Part shown: piece after piece, positions 26,203-34,827 of the stretch | How the letters are laid out: the number at the start of each line of letters is the position of its first letter | How positions within the stretch are numbered: position 1 is the first letter of the stretch | Assembly (NCBI GenBank): GCA_963745205.1 | Contig: CAVUWX010000005.1 | Location: 62,001 to 126,000 of the forward strand | Length of the DNA stretch: 64,000 bases | Direction: 5' to 3' | Source: Hyphomicrobium_A sp963745205 | Lineage (GTDB): Bacteria; Pseudomonadota; Alphaproteobacteria; Rhizobiales; Hyphomicrobiaceae | Program-made: the position numbers and the translations under genes | Notes under the pieces: model-generated | Told to the model about the DNA's origin: nothing | Databases searched by the model: none | Seen by the model: the letters and a program-made list of their open reading frames with translations, nothing else

Positions 26203-27251
26203 CCGATCAACCCAAGGACTGGGCCGACGCGCACACTAACGGTGCGGCGATACGCGAGGCGGCTGATCGCGTGTGGGCAGATTCGATGAAAATTCATCGC
26301 AAGCCTGCTTGGAGAGACCAGGTGTTTACCGCCGCAGAGCTCCAGAACAAGGAGTTCCCCCCTGTCAGGTACATAGTTCCGCACCTCATCCCGGAGGGGC
26401 TGACGCTGTTATGTGGTCGTCCGAAGGTCGGCAAATCTTGGGCCGCTCTCGAGATAGCGCTGGCTGTCGCATCCAAAACTGAATGCTTCGGAGGTCGAGA
26501 GACGGAGCAGGGCGATGTGCTCTACGCTGCGCTCGAAGACAATCCGCGCAGGTTGCAGCGCCGCATCGACAAGCTGCTATCGCCGGCGAGCGCGAATTGG
26601 CCAGAGCGGCTAACGCTGACGACGGCTTGGAGGCGCCTCGACAAAGGTGGAGTGACCGACATAGCGGATTGGATCAAACGAGCAGGCAAGCCTCGCCTCG
26701 TCATTCTCGACACGCTCGCAGGCGTCAAGCCAATCCGCAACAACTCCGGGTATGCCGAAGACTACGACAGCCTTACCGCGCTCCACCGGCTCGCTAATGA
26801 GATCGGGATCGGGGTCTTGGTGCTGCATCACACTCGCAAGCTCGACGCAGAAGATCCGCTCGACACGATCTCCGGTACACTTGGGCTTGCCGGTTGCGCG
26901 GACACCGCACTCGTTTTTGTCGGCTCTAGCCAAGGCATGACGCTCTACGTGCGTGGCCGTGACATCGAGGAGTCGGAGCATGCCGTAAACTTTGATAAGC
27001 ATGCATGCCGATGGGTCATCATTGGCGCTGCGGCTGATGTACAATTGTCCGAGACCCGCCAAGCCATTTTGAGCGTTCTGAAGGAAGCCGGAGAGCCCTT
27101 GGGGCCGTCAGAGATCGCCAGCGTGGCAGGCCTCAAAGAGAACGTCGTCAAACAGCGCCTGCTCAAGATGGTGCCAAAGGGTGAAGTCCGAAAATGTGGT
27201 CGTGGTCTCTACGCGCATCCTGACCACCCCATAACTTCCGTACCTTCGTAA
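26199..27251 (+). CDS. RepA-like AAA ATPase/helicase
   Basis: The 350-residue protein has a RecA-like ATPase core: Walker A GRPKVGKSW, a Walker B-like RLVILDTLAG, and VLVLHHTRK, as in RepA-type hexameric helicases. The last 70 residues form a winged-helix-like domain (PLGPSEIASVAGLKENVVKQRLLKMV). It is translated from a GTG overlapping the primase stop. Primase and helicase together suggest that the element replicates autonomously after excision. No signal peptide is present. Confidence 0.85.
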   Translation: MTDQPKDWADAHTNGAAIREAADRVWADSMKIHRKPAWRDQVFTAAELQNKEFPPVRYIVPHLIPEGLTLLCGRPKVGKSWAALEIALAVASKTECFGGRETEQGDVLYAALEDNPRRLQRRIDKLLSPASANWPERLTLTTAWRRLDKGGVTDIADWIKRAGKPRLVILDTLAGVKPIRNNSGYAEDYDSLTALHRLANEIGIGVLVLHHTRKLDAEDPLDTISGTLGLAGCADTALVFVGSSQGMTLYVRGRDIEESEHAVNFDKHACRWVIIGAAADVQLSETRQAILSVLKEAGEPLGPSEIASVAGLKENVVKQRLLKMVPKGEVRKCGRGLYAHPDHPITSVPS

Positions 27252-27339
27252 CTTTGCCGATGCTGAAAGGCGGGAAGCGGGTGAAAGTTACGCCGTTACG
27301 ATAGTTACGGGTATCAAAGCTGGGACCTGAGGACGGGTG

Positions 27340-27957
27340 ATGGCCAATAAGAAACCGGCTTCCAAAGACAAGAGCGTCGCGACGGTAGTTGCCGATGATC
27401 CGGATGATCGAAAGGGGGCGCTGAAAGCCATCGGCGGATCAGTCTCCGATCACTGGAACAACATTCTCGCCAATCAGACGGCGCAGACGCTCTGGATTAA
27501 GCACTCGGACGACGCAGCCCGCGACCGCCAATTCGGTGCCGTAATCGCAGGATTGATAGGCGTAGCCCCGCGCGACGAGCTCGAAGGCATGCTCGCGGCT
27601 CAGCTGCTCGGCGCTCACAATGCCGCCATGGAATGCTACCGACGTGCCATGCTCGGCGAGCAAACGTTTGAAGGTCGGCGCGAGAATTTGAACCTGGCGA
27701 ACAAACTGTCTCGAACATACGCCGTATTGCTGGATGCTCTTAATCGCCATCGCGGGAAGGGCGAGCAGAAGGTCACTGTGGAACATGTTCACGTGCATGC
27801 TGGTGGCCAGGCGGTGGTCTGTACGGCTGAGACCCCGGGGGGTGGGGATCGAGCAAAATCGGAGGAACAACCCCATGCACTTACATATGCGCCAGGCGCC
27901 CAGGTGCGGAGCCCACACCCGCAAGGCGAGCTCGTGCCAAGCGCCGGCAATGCCTAA
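27340..27957 (+). CDS. Phage-type hypothetical protein
   Basis: The 205-residue protein is of a type common in rhizobial prophages. It has a central helical segment (LWIKHSDDAARDRQFGAVIAGLIG, ELEGMLAAQLLGAHNAAMECYRRAM) and a C-terminal VTVEHVHVHAGGQAVV motif followed by a variable tail. Its function is not known; in phages similar genes often precede small HGG-motif proteins, as here. GAGG lies before the ATG at 27340. The 3' end overlaps the next gene by 83 bases. Confidence 0.7.
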   Translation: MANKKPASKDKSVATVVADDPDDRKGALKAIGGSVSDHWNNILANQTAQTLWIKHSDDAARDRQFGAVIAGLIGVAPRDELEGMLAAQLLGAHNAAMECYRRAMLGEQTFEGRRENLNLANKLSRTYAVLLDALNRHRGKGEQKVTVEHVHVHAGGQAVVCTAETPGGGDRAKSEEQPHALTYAPGAQVRSPHPQGELVPSAGNA

Positions 27958-28114
27958 CGGCCGTTGCCGAATGCACGGCGGCCTATCGCCAGGTGCTCCG
28001 AAAGGTAACAACAACGCGTTGAAGCATGGACGTTACACCGCCGATGCTGTTGCCAATCGTCGAGCCATCGCGCAGCTCATTCGCAAGGCGCGCCAAATAG
28101 CGGAGTCGGCATGA
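27875..28114 (+). CDS. Small HGG-motif protein
   Basis: The 79-residue basic protein contains CGAHTRKASSC, then GRCRMHGGLSPGAPKGNNNALKHG, the HGG signature seen in small phage and mobile-element proteins of alphaproteobacteria. The cysteines and histidines could bind a metal. GGAGGAACAACCCC precedes the ATG, a strong ribosome site that supports this start even though it lies inside the preceding gene. Its role is unknown. Confidence 0.7.
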   Translation: MHLHMRQAPRCGAHTRKASSCQAPAMPNGRCRMHGGLSPGAPKGNNNALKHGRYTADAVANRRAIAQLIRKARQIAESA

Positions 28115-28124
28115 CTCTACGTAT

Positions 28125-28319
28125 TTGCTAAGGCACCGAAACTTGCCGCTCGATGACTGGCCGCACATGCTCCGTCACTCCTGCGGCTACCATCTCGCCA
28201 ACCTGAGCCAGGTGCCAGATCTGCGCCTGATACAGGACTACCTCGGGCACAAGAACATCAAGAACACGGCGCGCTATACGCGCACCAGCGCCCGGCGGTT
28301 CGAGGGGCTCTGGGACTAG
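28125..28319 (+). pseudogene. 3' fragment of a tyrosine recombinase
   Basis: The frame encodes only the C-terminal catalytic part: HMLRHSCGYHLANL (His-x-x-Arg), LRLIQDYLGHKN and the nucleophile tyrosine in NTARYTRTSARRFEGLWD. The N-terminal domains and the first catalytic arginine are missing, so it cannot act as a recombinase. The same 3' end recurs at 41709-41779. It marks the right edge of the element that starts at the tRNA-Asn half-gene, or a separate older insertion. Confidence 0.85.
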
Positions 28320-28616
28320 TTGGAGCAGAGACAGCGCTTACCGGTGATGGCGGTGGGCGAAGTTGTAGCCTCGATACCCGTAACGGCTGTAGTAGGCAGT
28401 ATAGTAGGTGCCGTGCGGGCCGTAGATGGTGCCGCAGCACCCATGTCCGCAGCACGACCGCTTCACCCCCAAACCCGGACGATTTGGAGCGCCGGCCGAA
28501 CTGTCCGAGAAGGGCCACAAGCGAACGTTTGCATCAGTCAAGCTCTCCACCCGATGGGAATTTGAAACTCGCGTTGTAGCTTGACGCTCACCAAGTAAGG
28601 AGAGAGGCTTCCACCG
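28320..28616. other. Intergenic debris with a Gly/Tyr-rich minus-strand tail
   Basis: No complete gene is visible. On the minus strand, the frame ending at 28338 gives a Cys/Gly/Tyr/His-rich tail (CCGHGCCG, YSRYGYRGYNF, HRHHR) that looks like the 3' end of a small secreted-protein gene whose start is lost. Confidence 0.4.
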
Positions 28617-28707
28617 CCTCACGTGCGTGAGGTGCTGCCCGTCGAGCACCCCAAACGGGGTTGGGCAGCAGGGGACGATCGCCACGCCATGGGTCTCGGT
28701 CGTCCCC
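28617..28707 (+). ncRNA. Candidate structured RNA leader of fdhD
   Basis: Three perfect stems follow each other with almost no gap: CCTCAC/GTGAGG (28617-28632), TGCTGCCC/GGGCAGCA (28633-28670) enclosing a CCCC-AAAC-GGGG stem, and GGGGACGA/TCGTCCCC (28671-28707). The block ends 30 bases before the fdhD start codon. I cannot match it to a known riboswitch class. Confidence 0.5.
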
Positions 28708-28737
28708 ACTTGCGGCGATCAATTTCCGGAGGTGGTC

Positions 28738-29571
28738 TTGGCGAGACCTATTGTCCGCACTTCCCGGTCTGTATGGCGCGCTGATGGCGAGTCACGCAGC
28801 GAACGCGCCATTCCAGAGGAAACAGCGGTCGCTTTCACATTTAACACCGCATCTTACGCGGTCATGATGGCAACCCCGCAGGACCTAGAGGACTTTGCCC
28901 TCGGGTTCACCCTCACCGAGGGCGTGGTCTCTTCAGCTGATGCTATCGAAAGCATGGAGATTGTGGAGACCGAGGATGTAGGTATCGAGCTAAGGGTCTG
29001 GTTGAAGGCACCGCATGCTGCCGAGTTTCTGGGACGCAGGCGGAAAATGGCAGGCCCAACCGGGTGTGGCCTTTGCGGAATAGAGAGTTTGACCGAGGCG
29101 ATGCGTCCTCCCCCCGAGGTGCGCCCGGGAACAGTCTTCACCCCAGACCAGATTATGAAGGCGATCAATTCCTTGTTTCCTGCTCAGGTCCTCAACCACG
29201 AGACCCGCGCAGTGCATGCTGCGGGATTCTGGGAGCCCACGCGCGGTCTAGTCGCTCTGCGGGAAGACGTTGGTCGCCATAACGCGCTGGACAAGCTTGC
29301 AGGAGCACTTGCGCGGGAGTCCATCTCGTCGAGTCAGGGCATCATCGCGCTTACGAGCCGGGTCTCAGTTGAAATGGTGCAAAAATCGGCGGCCATTGGC
29401 GCGCCGGTGATCGTGGCGGTTTCGGCACCAACCGCTTTGGCAGTGCGGATGGCCGACGCTGCCGGCATGACTCTCGCCGCCATTGCCAGAAAAGACGGCT
29501 TCGAAGTCTTTACTCATCCGCACCGCATCAAGGAAACTGAACTCAAGGCCGCTGTAATCCGAACTCAGTGA
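28738..29571 (+). CDS. fdhD: Formate dehydrogenase accessory sulfurtransferase FdhD
   Basis: FdhD passes sulfur to the molybdenum or tungsten cofactor of formate dehydrogenase and is needed for its activity. The 277-residue protein shows IPEETAVAFTFN, VMMATPQDLEDFALGFTLTEG, the sulfur-carrying GCGLCGIESL and REDVGRHNALDKL. I chose a TTG start at 28738 because GGAGG lies five bases before it; the open frame continues upstream into the structured RNA region without a better start. It converges with the moeA gene, overlapping its 3' end. Confidence 0.92.
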   Translation: MARPIVRTSRSVWRADGESRSERAIPEETAVAFTFNTASYAVMMATPQDLEDFALGFTLTEGVVSSADAIESMEIVETEDVGIELRVWLKAPHAAEFLGRRRKMAGPTGCGLCGIESLTEAMRPPPEVRPGTVFTPDQIMKAINSLFPAQVLNHETRAVHAAGFWEPTRGLVALREDVGRHNALDKLAGALARESISSSQGIIALTSRVSVEMVQKSAAIGAPVIVAVSAPTALAVRMADAAGMTLAAIARKDGFEVFTHPHRIKETELKAAVIRTQ

Positions 29572-30820
29572 AGGGAATAAAATCTAAGAGGTCCCCTTCC
29601 CTGATCTCGCTCACGCTTTCGCTGACCTCTATCAAGCCGTCTGAACTCGCGCAAGGAAGAGATGAGCCCGGAGCCGTCACGAGTAAACTTCGTGGCCGAT
29701 AGGCGACCATCCTTACACAAGAGCCGCGCACGCCAGAACTCCCGCCTTCCCGACTTCTTTTTCTGCGAGAACGCGGCCACAATCGGATAGCGCACCGGCT
29801 CCGGCCAGTTGCCGCCCGCCAGGGTCGCCAGCACCGGACGTCCGTAGAGCAGAAAGCACACGAAAACGGCAACGGGATTACCGGGAAAACCGAGAACGAC
29901 ACAATCGCCGATCTGCCCAAAGGACATCGGTCGGCCAGGCTTGATGGCGATTTGCCACAGATGCCGCTTCCCGAGGGCGTCGATCGCTCTGACTACGTGA
30001 TCTTCTACCCCGAGGCTCGCGCCGCCGGAAATTACGAGCACGTTAAAGCGCTGCGCTGCATCGGCGAGCGCTGTCCGCACGAGATTCGCCTCGTCGGGCA
30101 GCACACCAAGGTCAATTGGCTCTGCGCCGATATTCTTGACGAGGCCGGCCAGCATTGGAGCATTTGCGTCGTACACTTTGCCCTCCGCGAAGGGCATGCC
30201 AGCCCGCAAAATCTCGTCTCCGGTCGAGACGATGCCAACTTTAAGGACTTCGTGGCAGCGAACCGAGGCGAAGCCACACGCTGCCGCGCTCGCTACGTCC
30301 TGCGGGCGCAACCTAGTGCCAGGCATGACCAGAGACTGCCCTTCTGAGAATCTTCTCCGGCCAGGCGGCGATTGACCCCTTTTTTTAGTCCCGGAGGTAC
30401 CCACACATGCTGTTCATCGCCGTGCGCCTCAACCCGCACGTCCTCCTGCATGACAACTGTATCGAAGCCTTGGGGTACGACCGCTCCGGTGAAGATGCGA
30501 ACGGCCGCATTAGGTGCCGGAACCGTCGCGAGCGGATGCCCTGCCGAAGCTATCCCCGTCACGCGGAAATTCCTTCCTGCCTTCTGATCGTAGGCAGAGT
30601 GGACGAAGGCATAACCATCGACCGCGGCGTTGGCGTGTGCCGGTATTGGGCGCGGCGAGATGACGGGCGCGGCAAGATACCTGCCGGCCGCGATCTCCAG
30701 AGGAACATCTTCTGCGCCGACGACAGCCTTCACGCGCGCCTTCAGAATCGACAGCGCTTCGCTATGCGGAATCCTATCCTTGTCATGGAAGAAGCAATCA
30801 TCGGCGAGCTTGCTGCTCAT
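29543..30820 (-). pseudogene. moeA: Molybdopterin molybdenumtransferase, interrupted by two frameshifts
   Basis: MoeA inserts molybdate into molybdopterin. The N-terminal part (HSEALSILKARVK, RYLAAPVISPRPIPAHANAAVDGYAF, GAVVPQGFDTVVMQEDV) reads from 30820. A missing base near 30349-30351 then shifts the frame before GQSLVMPGTRLRPQD; the middle (VGIVSTGDEILRAG, VLVISGGASLGVEDHV, LGFPGNPVAVFV) reads in the second frame. An extra base near 29644-29645 shifts it again before SDGLIEVSESV and the end at 29543. The two changes compensate, and the protein sequence is otherwise intact, which suggests sequencing errors or a very recent pseudogene. It overlaps mobB by four bases. Confidence 0.85.
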
Positions 30821-31335
30821 GCGGTGGACGCCAGTTTGAGGTGAGCGATCACGAAATCGGCGATGCCGGAGACATCGTCAATATGAAATATGGGTAAGCC
30901 CTCCTTCTCTTGCTCGGGCCGATCAGACGCGATTGCCACCACCTGCGGAACCTTCAGGACCAGAGGCTCCCGCGATGCGGCGCCATCGCGGCGAATTTCA
31001 AGCTTTGGAAAGGGCTCGTTCTTAAAGCCTTCGATCACAACCAGGTCGCACGGCCCGGCTTCTGCTAGTAGTTCATCGAACCGCGCTTCGGGTTCATCGC
31101 GCAGCTCATGCATTACCGCCCAACGGGTCGGCGAAGACACCATTACACGACTGGCACCGGCTTCACGCAGCTTGAATAAATCGCGACCCGGATGGTCGAT
31201 GTCGAAACTCTCGTGCGCGTGTTTCAGCGCCGTCACGGCATAGCCCCGCCGTGACAGCTCTCCAATAAGGCCTGCGGCGAGCGTGGTCTTGCCCGAGTTC
31301 TTCCAGCCGGTGATCCCAAAAAGGGGCGGCCTCAT
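30817..31335 (-). CDS. mobB: Molybdopterin-guanine dinucleotide biosynthesis adaptor protein MobB
   Basis: MobB is a GTP-binding partner of MobA in making the guanine-dinucleotide form of the cofactor. The 172-residue protein has the P-loop GWKNSGKTTL, the conserved KHAHESFDIDHPGRDLFKLREAGA and the VIEGFKNEPFPKLEI motif. It overlaps mobA upstream and moeA downstream by four bases each, so all three are translationally coupled. Confidence 0.93.
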   Translation of the reverse strand: MRPPLFGITGWKNSGKTTLAAGLIGELSRRGYAVTALKHAHESFDIDHPGRDLFKLREAGASRVMVSSPTRWAVMHELRDEPEARFDELLAEAGPCDLVVIEGFKNEPFPKLEIRRDGAASREPLVLKVPQVVAIASDRPEQEKEGLPIFHIDDVSGIADFVIAHLKLASTA

Positions 31336-31964
31336 GGGGCTCCCCGCATCAGATTGTTGGCATGGGCAAGGTCCCCGGGCCGATTGATATTGAAGAAGGG
31401 ATCGACGTAGCCCTCGCCAATTCGGGTGGGCTCGAAAAACACTTCGATGGCGCCGTGGTCTTTGGTAAAGGCGCCTGCCTTTCGCATTCCACGGCTAAGC
31501 GCTTCCTCGATCTTCGCCGCGATTGCGACGGGCCAAAGCCCGACAACAGGGTGCACGCCCTCGCGCGATGCCGCGACGGCGAGAGCGGGCTCATCCTCCA
31601 GGGCGGATAAAAATCGGCGCGCCAGATCGGAGGGGAAGAAGGGCGTATCGCTCGCAATGGTGACGACGCTGCGGACGCCGTTTGCGTGCGCCTTCACCCA
31701 TTCAAGCCCCGCGTGGACGCCCGCGAGCGGTCCCGCGAGGCCAGCGATGCTGTCTGCGATAACCGGCAGGCCGAAACCCGCAAAGCGTGACGGGTCGCCG
31801 TTCGCGTTGATGATGATCTCGCTGACCTGGGGCCGCAAGAGATGGAGGATACGAGCGAGGACTGACTCGCCTCCTAGCTCAAGCAGGCACTTGTCTCCGC
31901 CGCCCATACGACTTGATCTGCCGCCGCAGAGGACGACGCCGATGACAGGCTCGGATATCTCCAT
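31332..31964 (-). CDS. mobA: Molybdenum cofactor guanylyltransferase
   Basis: MobA transfers GMP from GTP to molybdopterin. The 210-residue protein has the nucleotide-binding VVLCGGRSSRMGGGDKCLLELGG at the N terminus, the central IADSIAGLAGPLAGVHAGL, and TIASDTPFFPSDL with the metal-binding Asp. It lies 17 bases downstream of fdh1A and runs into mobB. The bis-MGD cofactor it makes is the form used by the formate dehydrogenase next to it. Confidence 0.94.
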   Translation of the reverse strand: MEISEPVIGVVLCGGRSSRMGGGDKCLLELGGESVLARILHLLRPQVSEIIINANGDPSRFAGFGLPVIADSIAGLAGPLAGVHAGLEWVKAHANGVRSVVTIASDTPFFPSDLARRFLSALEDEPALAVAASREGVHPVVGLWPVAIAAKIEEALSRGMRKAGAFTKDHGAIEVFFEPTRIGEGYVDPFFNINRPGDLAHANNLMRGAP

Positions 31965-31981
31965 GTTGGCCCGTGGCAGTA

Positions 31982-34786
31982 CTATAGACCGGTCGCAGTT
32001 ACGTTGAGGCTTGAGTTTTTCGGAGCCTCGTGGTTATGGCCAGGTGCCGCCTCTATCTTGACCGCGCAGTATTTGTATTCGGGAATCTTGCCAATGGGAT
32101 CGAGCTGCGGGTTCGTGAGAATGTTTGCGGCAGCCTCCACATAGGCAAAGGGAATGAAAATCACCCCCTCCCGTATCTCTCGATCCGCCCGAGCGGTCAG
32201 TTCAATCGTTCCACGCCGCGTTGTGACCCGAACCGTTTGGCCTGCGGCTGCTCCGTAGCGTGAGAGCGTCGTGGGATGGAGGCTCGCGGTGGGGCCCGGT
32301 TCGAGTGAGTCAAGCACCAGCGCGCGCCGTGTCATGGCTCCCGTATGCCAGTGTTCGAGTTGACGGCCAGTGACCAGCACCAAGGGGTACTCATCGTCAG
32401 GCACTTCTGCGGGAGGCAGAATATCGACCGGAACGATCCGCGCCCGGCCGGTCTTGGTCGGGAAACCATCGCCAAAGACGATTGCCTCGCCGGGGTGATC
32501 AGGCGCGGGGCACGGGTACATGATCGAAGATTCGCGCTCAAGGCGCTCCCACGTGATGTTGTCGAGGGAAGGCATTGCGAGCTTCATCTCGGCGAAAACG
32601 TCGGACGGATGCTCGTAAGTCCACGTTAGTCCTAGACGCTTCGCCAGTTCGACGGTGATCCACAAGTCCTGCCGTGTGTGGCCGGGAAGACTGAGCGCTC
32701 TTCGACCCATCTGCACCTGGCGGTTGGTGTTGGTCACCGTCCCCGTTTTTTCGGGCCACGCCGAAGATGGCAGAACGACGTCTGCCATCATGGCCGTCTC
32801 CGTCAAGAATATATCTTGGACGACGAGGTGTTCGAGCTTTGCGATACCTGCGCGCGCGTGATCGAGGTCAGGATCAGACATCGCAGGGTTTTCACCCATG
32901 ATATACATACCTTTGATCTCACCGGCATTGGCCGCATTGATGATCTCGACGACGGTCAAGCCACGCTTGTTCGAGAGCGACACATCCCAGAGCTTCTCGT
33001 ATTTCTTCCGAATACTGGCATTCGCCACGTCCTCGTAGTCGGGGTAGAACATGGGGATGAGACCCGCGTCCGACGCGCCTTGCACGTTGTTCTGGCCGCG
33101 CAGCGGATGGAGGCCGGTACCCGACCTGCCGATTTGCCCGCACATCAGCGCTAACGCGATCAGACAGCGCGCGTTGTTCGTGCCGTGCACGTGCTGCGAG
33201 ATTCCCATGCCCCAGAAAATCATTGCGCGTTCTGCGCGGCCGAAGGTCTGTGCAACGGTTCGGATGGTGCTGGCGTCAATGCCACAGATGTCGGCAACCG
33301 ATTCCGGGCTGTAAGCCTGAACGTGGTGCTTTAGGCTATCAAAGTCCTCGGTGTAGGCCTGCAGGTACTGAACGTCGTAAAGGTCTTCGGCCACGATCAC
33401 GTGCATAATCGCATTGAGGAGCGCAACATCGCTCCCCGGCTTGAATTGGAGCATGTGGGTTGCGTAATCGCGCAAGGCCACACCACGCGGATCGACGACA
33501 ATAAGCTTTGCGCCGCGCTTTGCCGCTTGTTTGAAGAAGGTCGCAGCTACGGGATGGTTTTCGGTTGGATTGGCCCCAATAATCATAATGACATCGGCGT
33601 GTTCAGCCTCATTGAAGGTCGCGGTGACGGCTCCGGAGCCGATGCCCTCGATGAGGGCCGCAACCGAAGAGGCGTGACACAGCCGAGTGCAGTGATCGAC
33701 GTTGTTGTTGTGAAAGCGCGTGCGGATCAGTTTTTGAAAGAGATAAGCCTCTTCGTTCGTGCACTTCGCAGAGCCGAATCCGGCGATTGACTGGTTGCGG
33801 TGCTGCTTGGCGACCTTGGCAAAGCCTTTGGCGGCGATATCCAGCGCCTCCTCCCAGCTCGCCTCCCGGAAATGTGTAAGTGGGTTCGAAGGATCGACAT
33901 CAAGCCGCTTGGGCAAGCCGGGCTTGCGGATCAGCGGCTTCATCAAGCGCTGCGGATTCGTCACATAATCAAGGCCAAAGCGACCTTTCACGCACAGCCT
34001 GTTCTCGTTCGCGGGCCCGTTATGGCCCTGCACAAAGGCGATGCGCTCGTCCTTGATTTCGTAACTAATCTGACAGCCAACGCCGCAATAAGGGCAAACG
34101 GAATGCACCTCGCGATCGACTGCGCGGCTGCCACGCTGCGTGACGGTATCAATGATCGATTTCGGCATCAACGCGCCGGTCGGGCAGGCCTGCACACACT
34201 CGCCGCAGGCAACGCACGTCGACGCTCCCATGGGATCGTCGAAGTCAAATACTGGCTTTGCGCTAATGCCACGGAACGCCATGCCGATCACATCATTGAC
34301 CTGAACCTCGCGGCAGGCGCGCACGCATAGACCGCAATCGATGCACGCTGAAAGATTGACGGCCATCGCAGGGTGAGAAAGATCGGGTCGGGGGATTCCA
34401 TGCGCTGGAAACCGCGAGGTCTCGATACCTTGCGCCTCTGCCCAGTGCCAAAATGGAGAGATGCGATCCGGCGAATCCTCGCGCGGTGGTTGGTCGGCGA
34501 GCAGAAGCTCCATCACCATGCGCCGAGCTTTGACCGCGCGCTCGCTTGCCGTCTTGACCACCATATCGGGGGTAGGCTTGCGGATGCAGGACGCAGCTAG
34601 GACTCGTTCGCCCTCAATCTCGACCATGCAGGCGCGGCAATTGCCATCGGCGCGGTAACCAGGCTCGGGAAGCCAGCACAAATGGGGGATCTCTATGCCT
34701 TCGCGTTGTGCCACCTGCCAGATGGTCTCACCAGGGCGCGCTGCCAGAACCTTGCCATCGAGGGTAAAGTGGAGCTTGTCGGTCAT
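31982..34786 (-). CDS. fdh1A: NAD-dependent formate dehydrogenase, catalytic alpha subunit
   Basis: This 934-residue cytoplasmic enzyme oxidises formate to CO2. Domains in order: an N-terminal 2Fe-2S ferredoxin-like domain (PHLCWLPEPGYRADGNCRACMVE, ASC), a His-cysteine cluster and two 4Fe-4S motifs (CIDCGLCVRACREVQ, CVACGECVQACPTGAL), a further 4Fe-4S site (CPYCGVGCQISY), then the molybdopterin domains. The active site reads HCTRLCHASSVA, with cysteine where some enzymes carry selenocysteine. A C-terminal molydopterin dinucleotide-binding domain follows (LVLVTGRQLEHWHTGAMTRR). The ATG at 34786 has AAGGA eight bases upstream. Metal may be molybdenum or tungsten; the sequence does not decide. 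Confidence 0.94.
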   Translation of the reverse strand: MTDKLHFTLDGKVLAARPGETIWQVAQREGIEIPHLCWLPEPGYRADGNCRACMVEIEGERVLAASCIRKPTPDMVVKTASERAVKARRMVMELLLADQPPREDSPDRISPFWHWAEAQGIETSRFPAHGIPRPDLSHPAMAVNLSACIDCGLCVRACREVQVNDVIGMAFRGISAKPVFDFDDPMGASTCVACGECVQACPTGALMPKSIIDTVTQRGSRAVDREVHSVCPYCGVGCQISYEIKDERIAFVQGHNGPANENRLCVKGRFGLDYVTNPQRLMKPLIRKPGLPKRLDVDPSNPLTHFREASWEEALDIAAKGFAKVAKQHRNQSIAGFGSAKCTNEEAYLFQKLIRTRFHNNNVDHCTRLCHASSVAALIEGIGSGAVTATFNEAEHADVIMIIGANPTENHPVAATFFKQAAKRGAKLIVVDPRGVALRDYATHMLQFKPGSDVALLNAIMHVIVAEDLYDVQYLQAYTEDFDSLKHHVQAYSPESVADICGIDASTIRTVAQTFGRAERAMIFWGMGISQHVHGTNNARCLIALALMCGQIGRSGTGLHPLRGQNNVQGASDAGLIPMFYPDYEDVANASIRKKYEKLWDVSLSNKRGLTVVEIINAANAGEIKGMYIMGENPAMSDPDLDHARAGIAKLEHLVVQDIFLTETAMMADVVLPSSAWPEKTGTVTNTNRQVQMGRRALSLPGHTRQDLWITVELAKRLGLTWTYEHPSDVFAEMKLAMPSLDNITWERLERESSIMYPCPAPDHPGEAIVFGDGFPTKTGRARIVPVDILPPAEVPDDEYPLVLVTGRQLEHWHTGAMTRRALVLDSLEPGPTASLHPTTLSRYGAAAGQTVRVTTRRGTIELTARADREIREGVIFIPFAYVEAAANILTNPQLDPIGKIPEYKYCAVKIEAAPGHNHEAPKNSSLNVTATGL

Positions 34787-34827
34787 CGCCACGTTCCTTT
34801 GGCCGCCGCTGACGTCCTGAACCCAAT

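Noticed and set aside
28617..28707. Assignment of the fdhD leader to the known Moco riboswitch
   Set aside because: The stems do not follow the Moco motif as I know it; reported only as an unknown structure.
31982..34786. Selenocysteine in the formate dehydrogenase
   Set aside because: The active-site position is a TGC-type cysteine (RLCHAS), with no in-frame stop.
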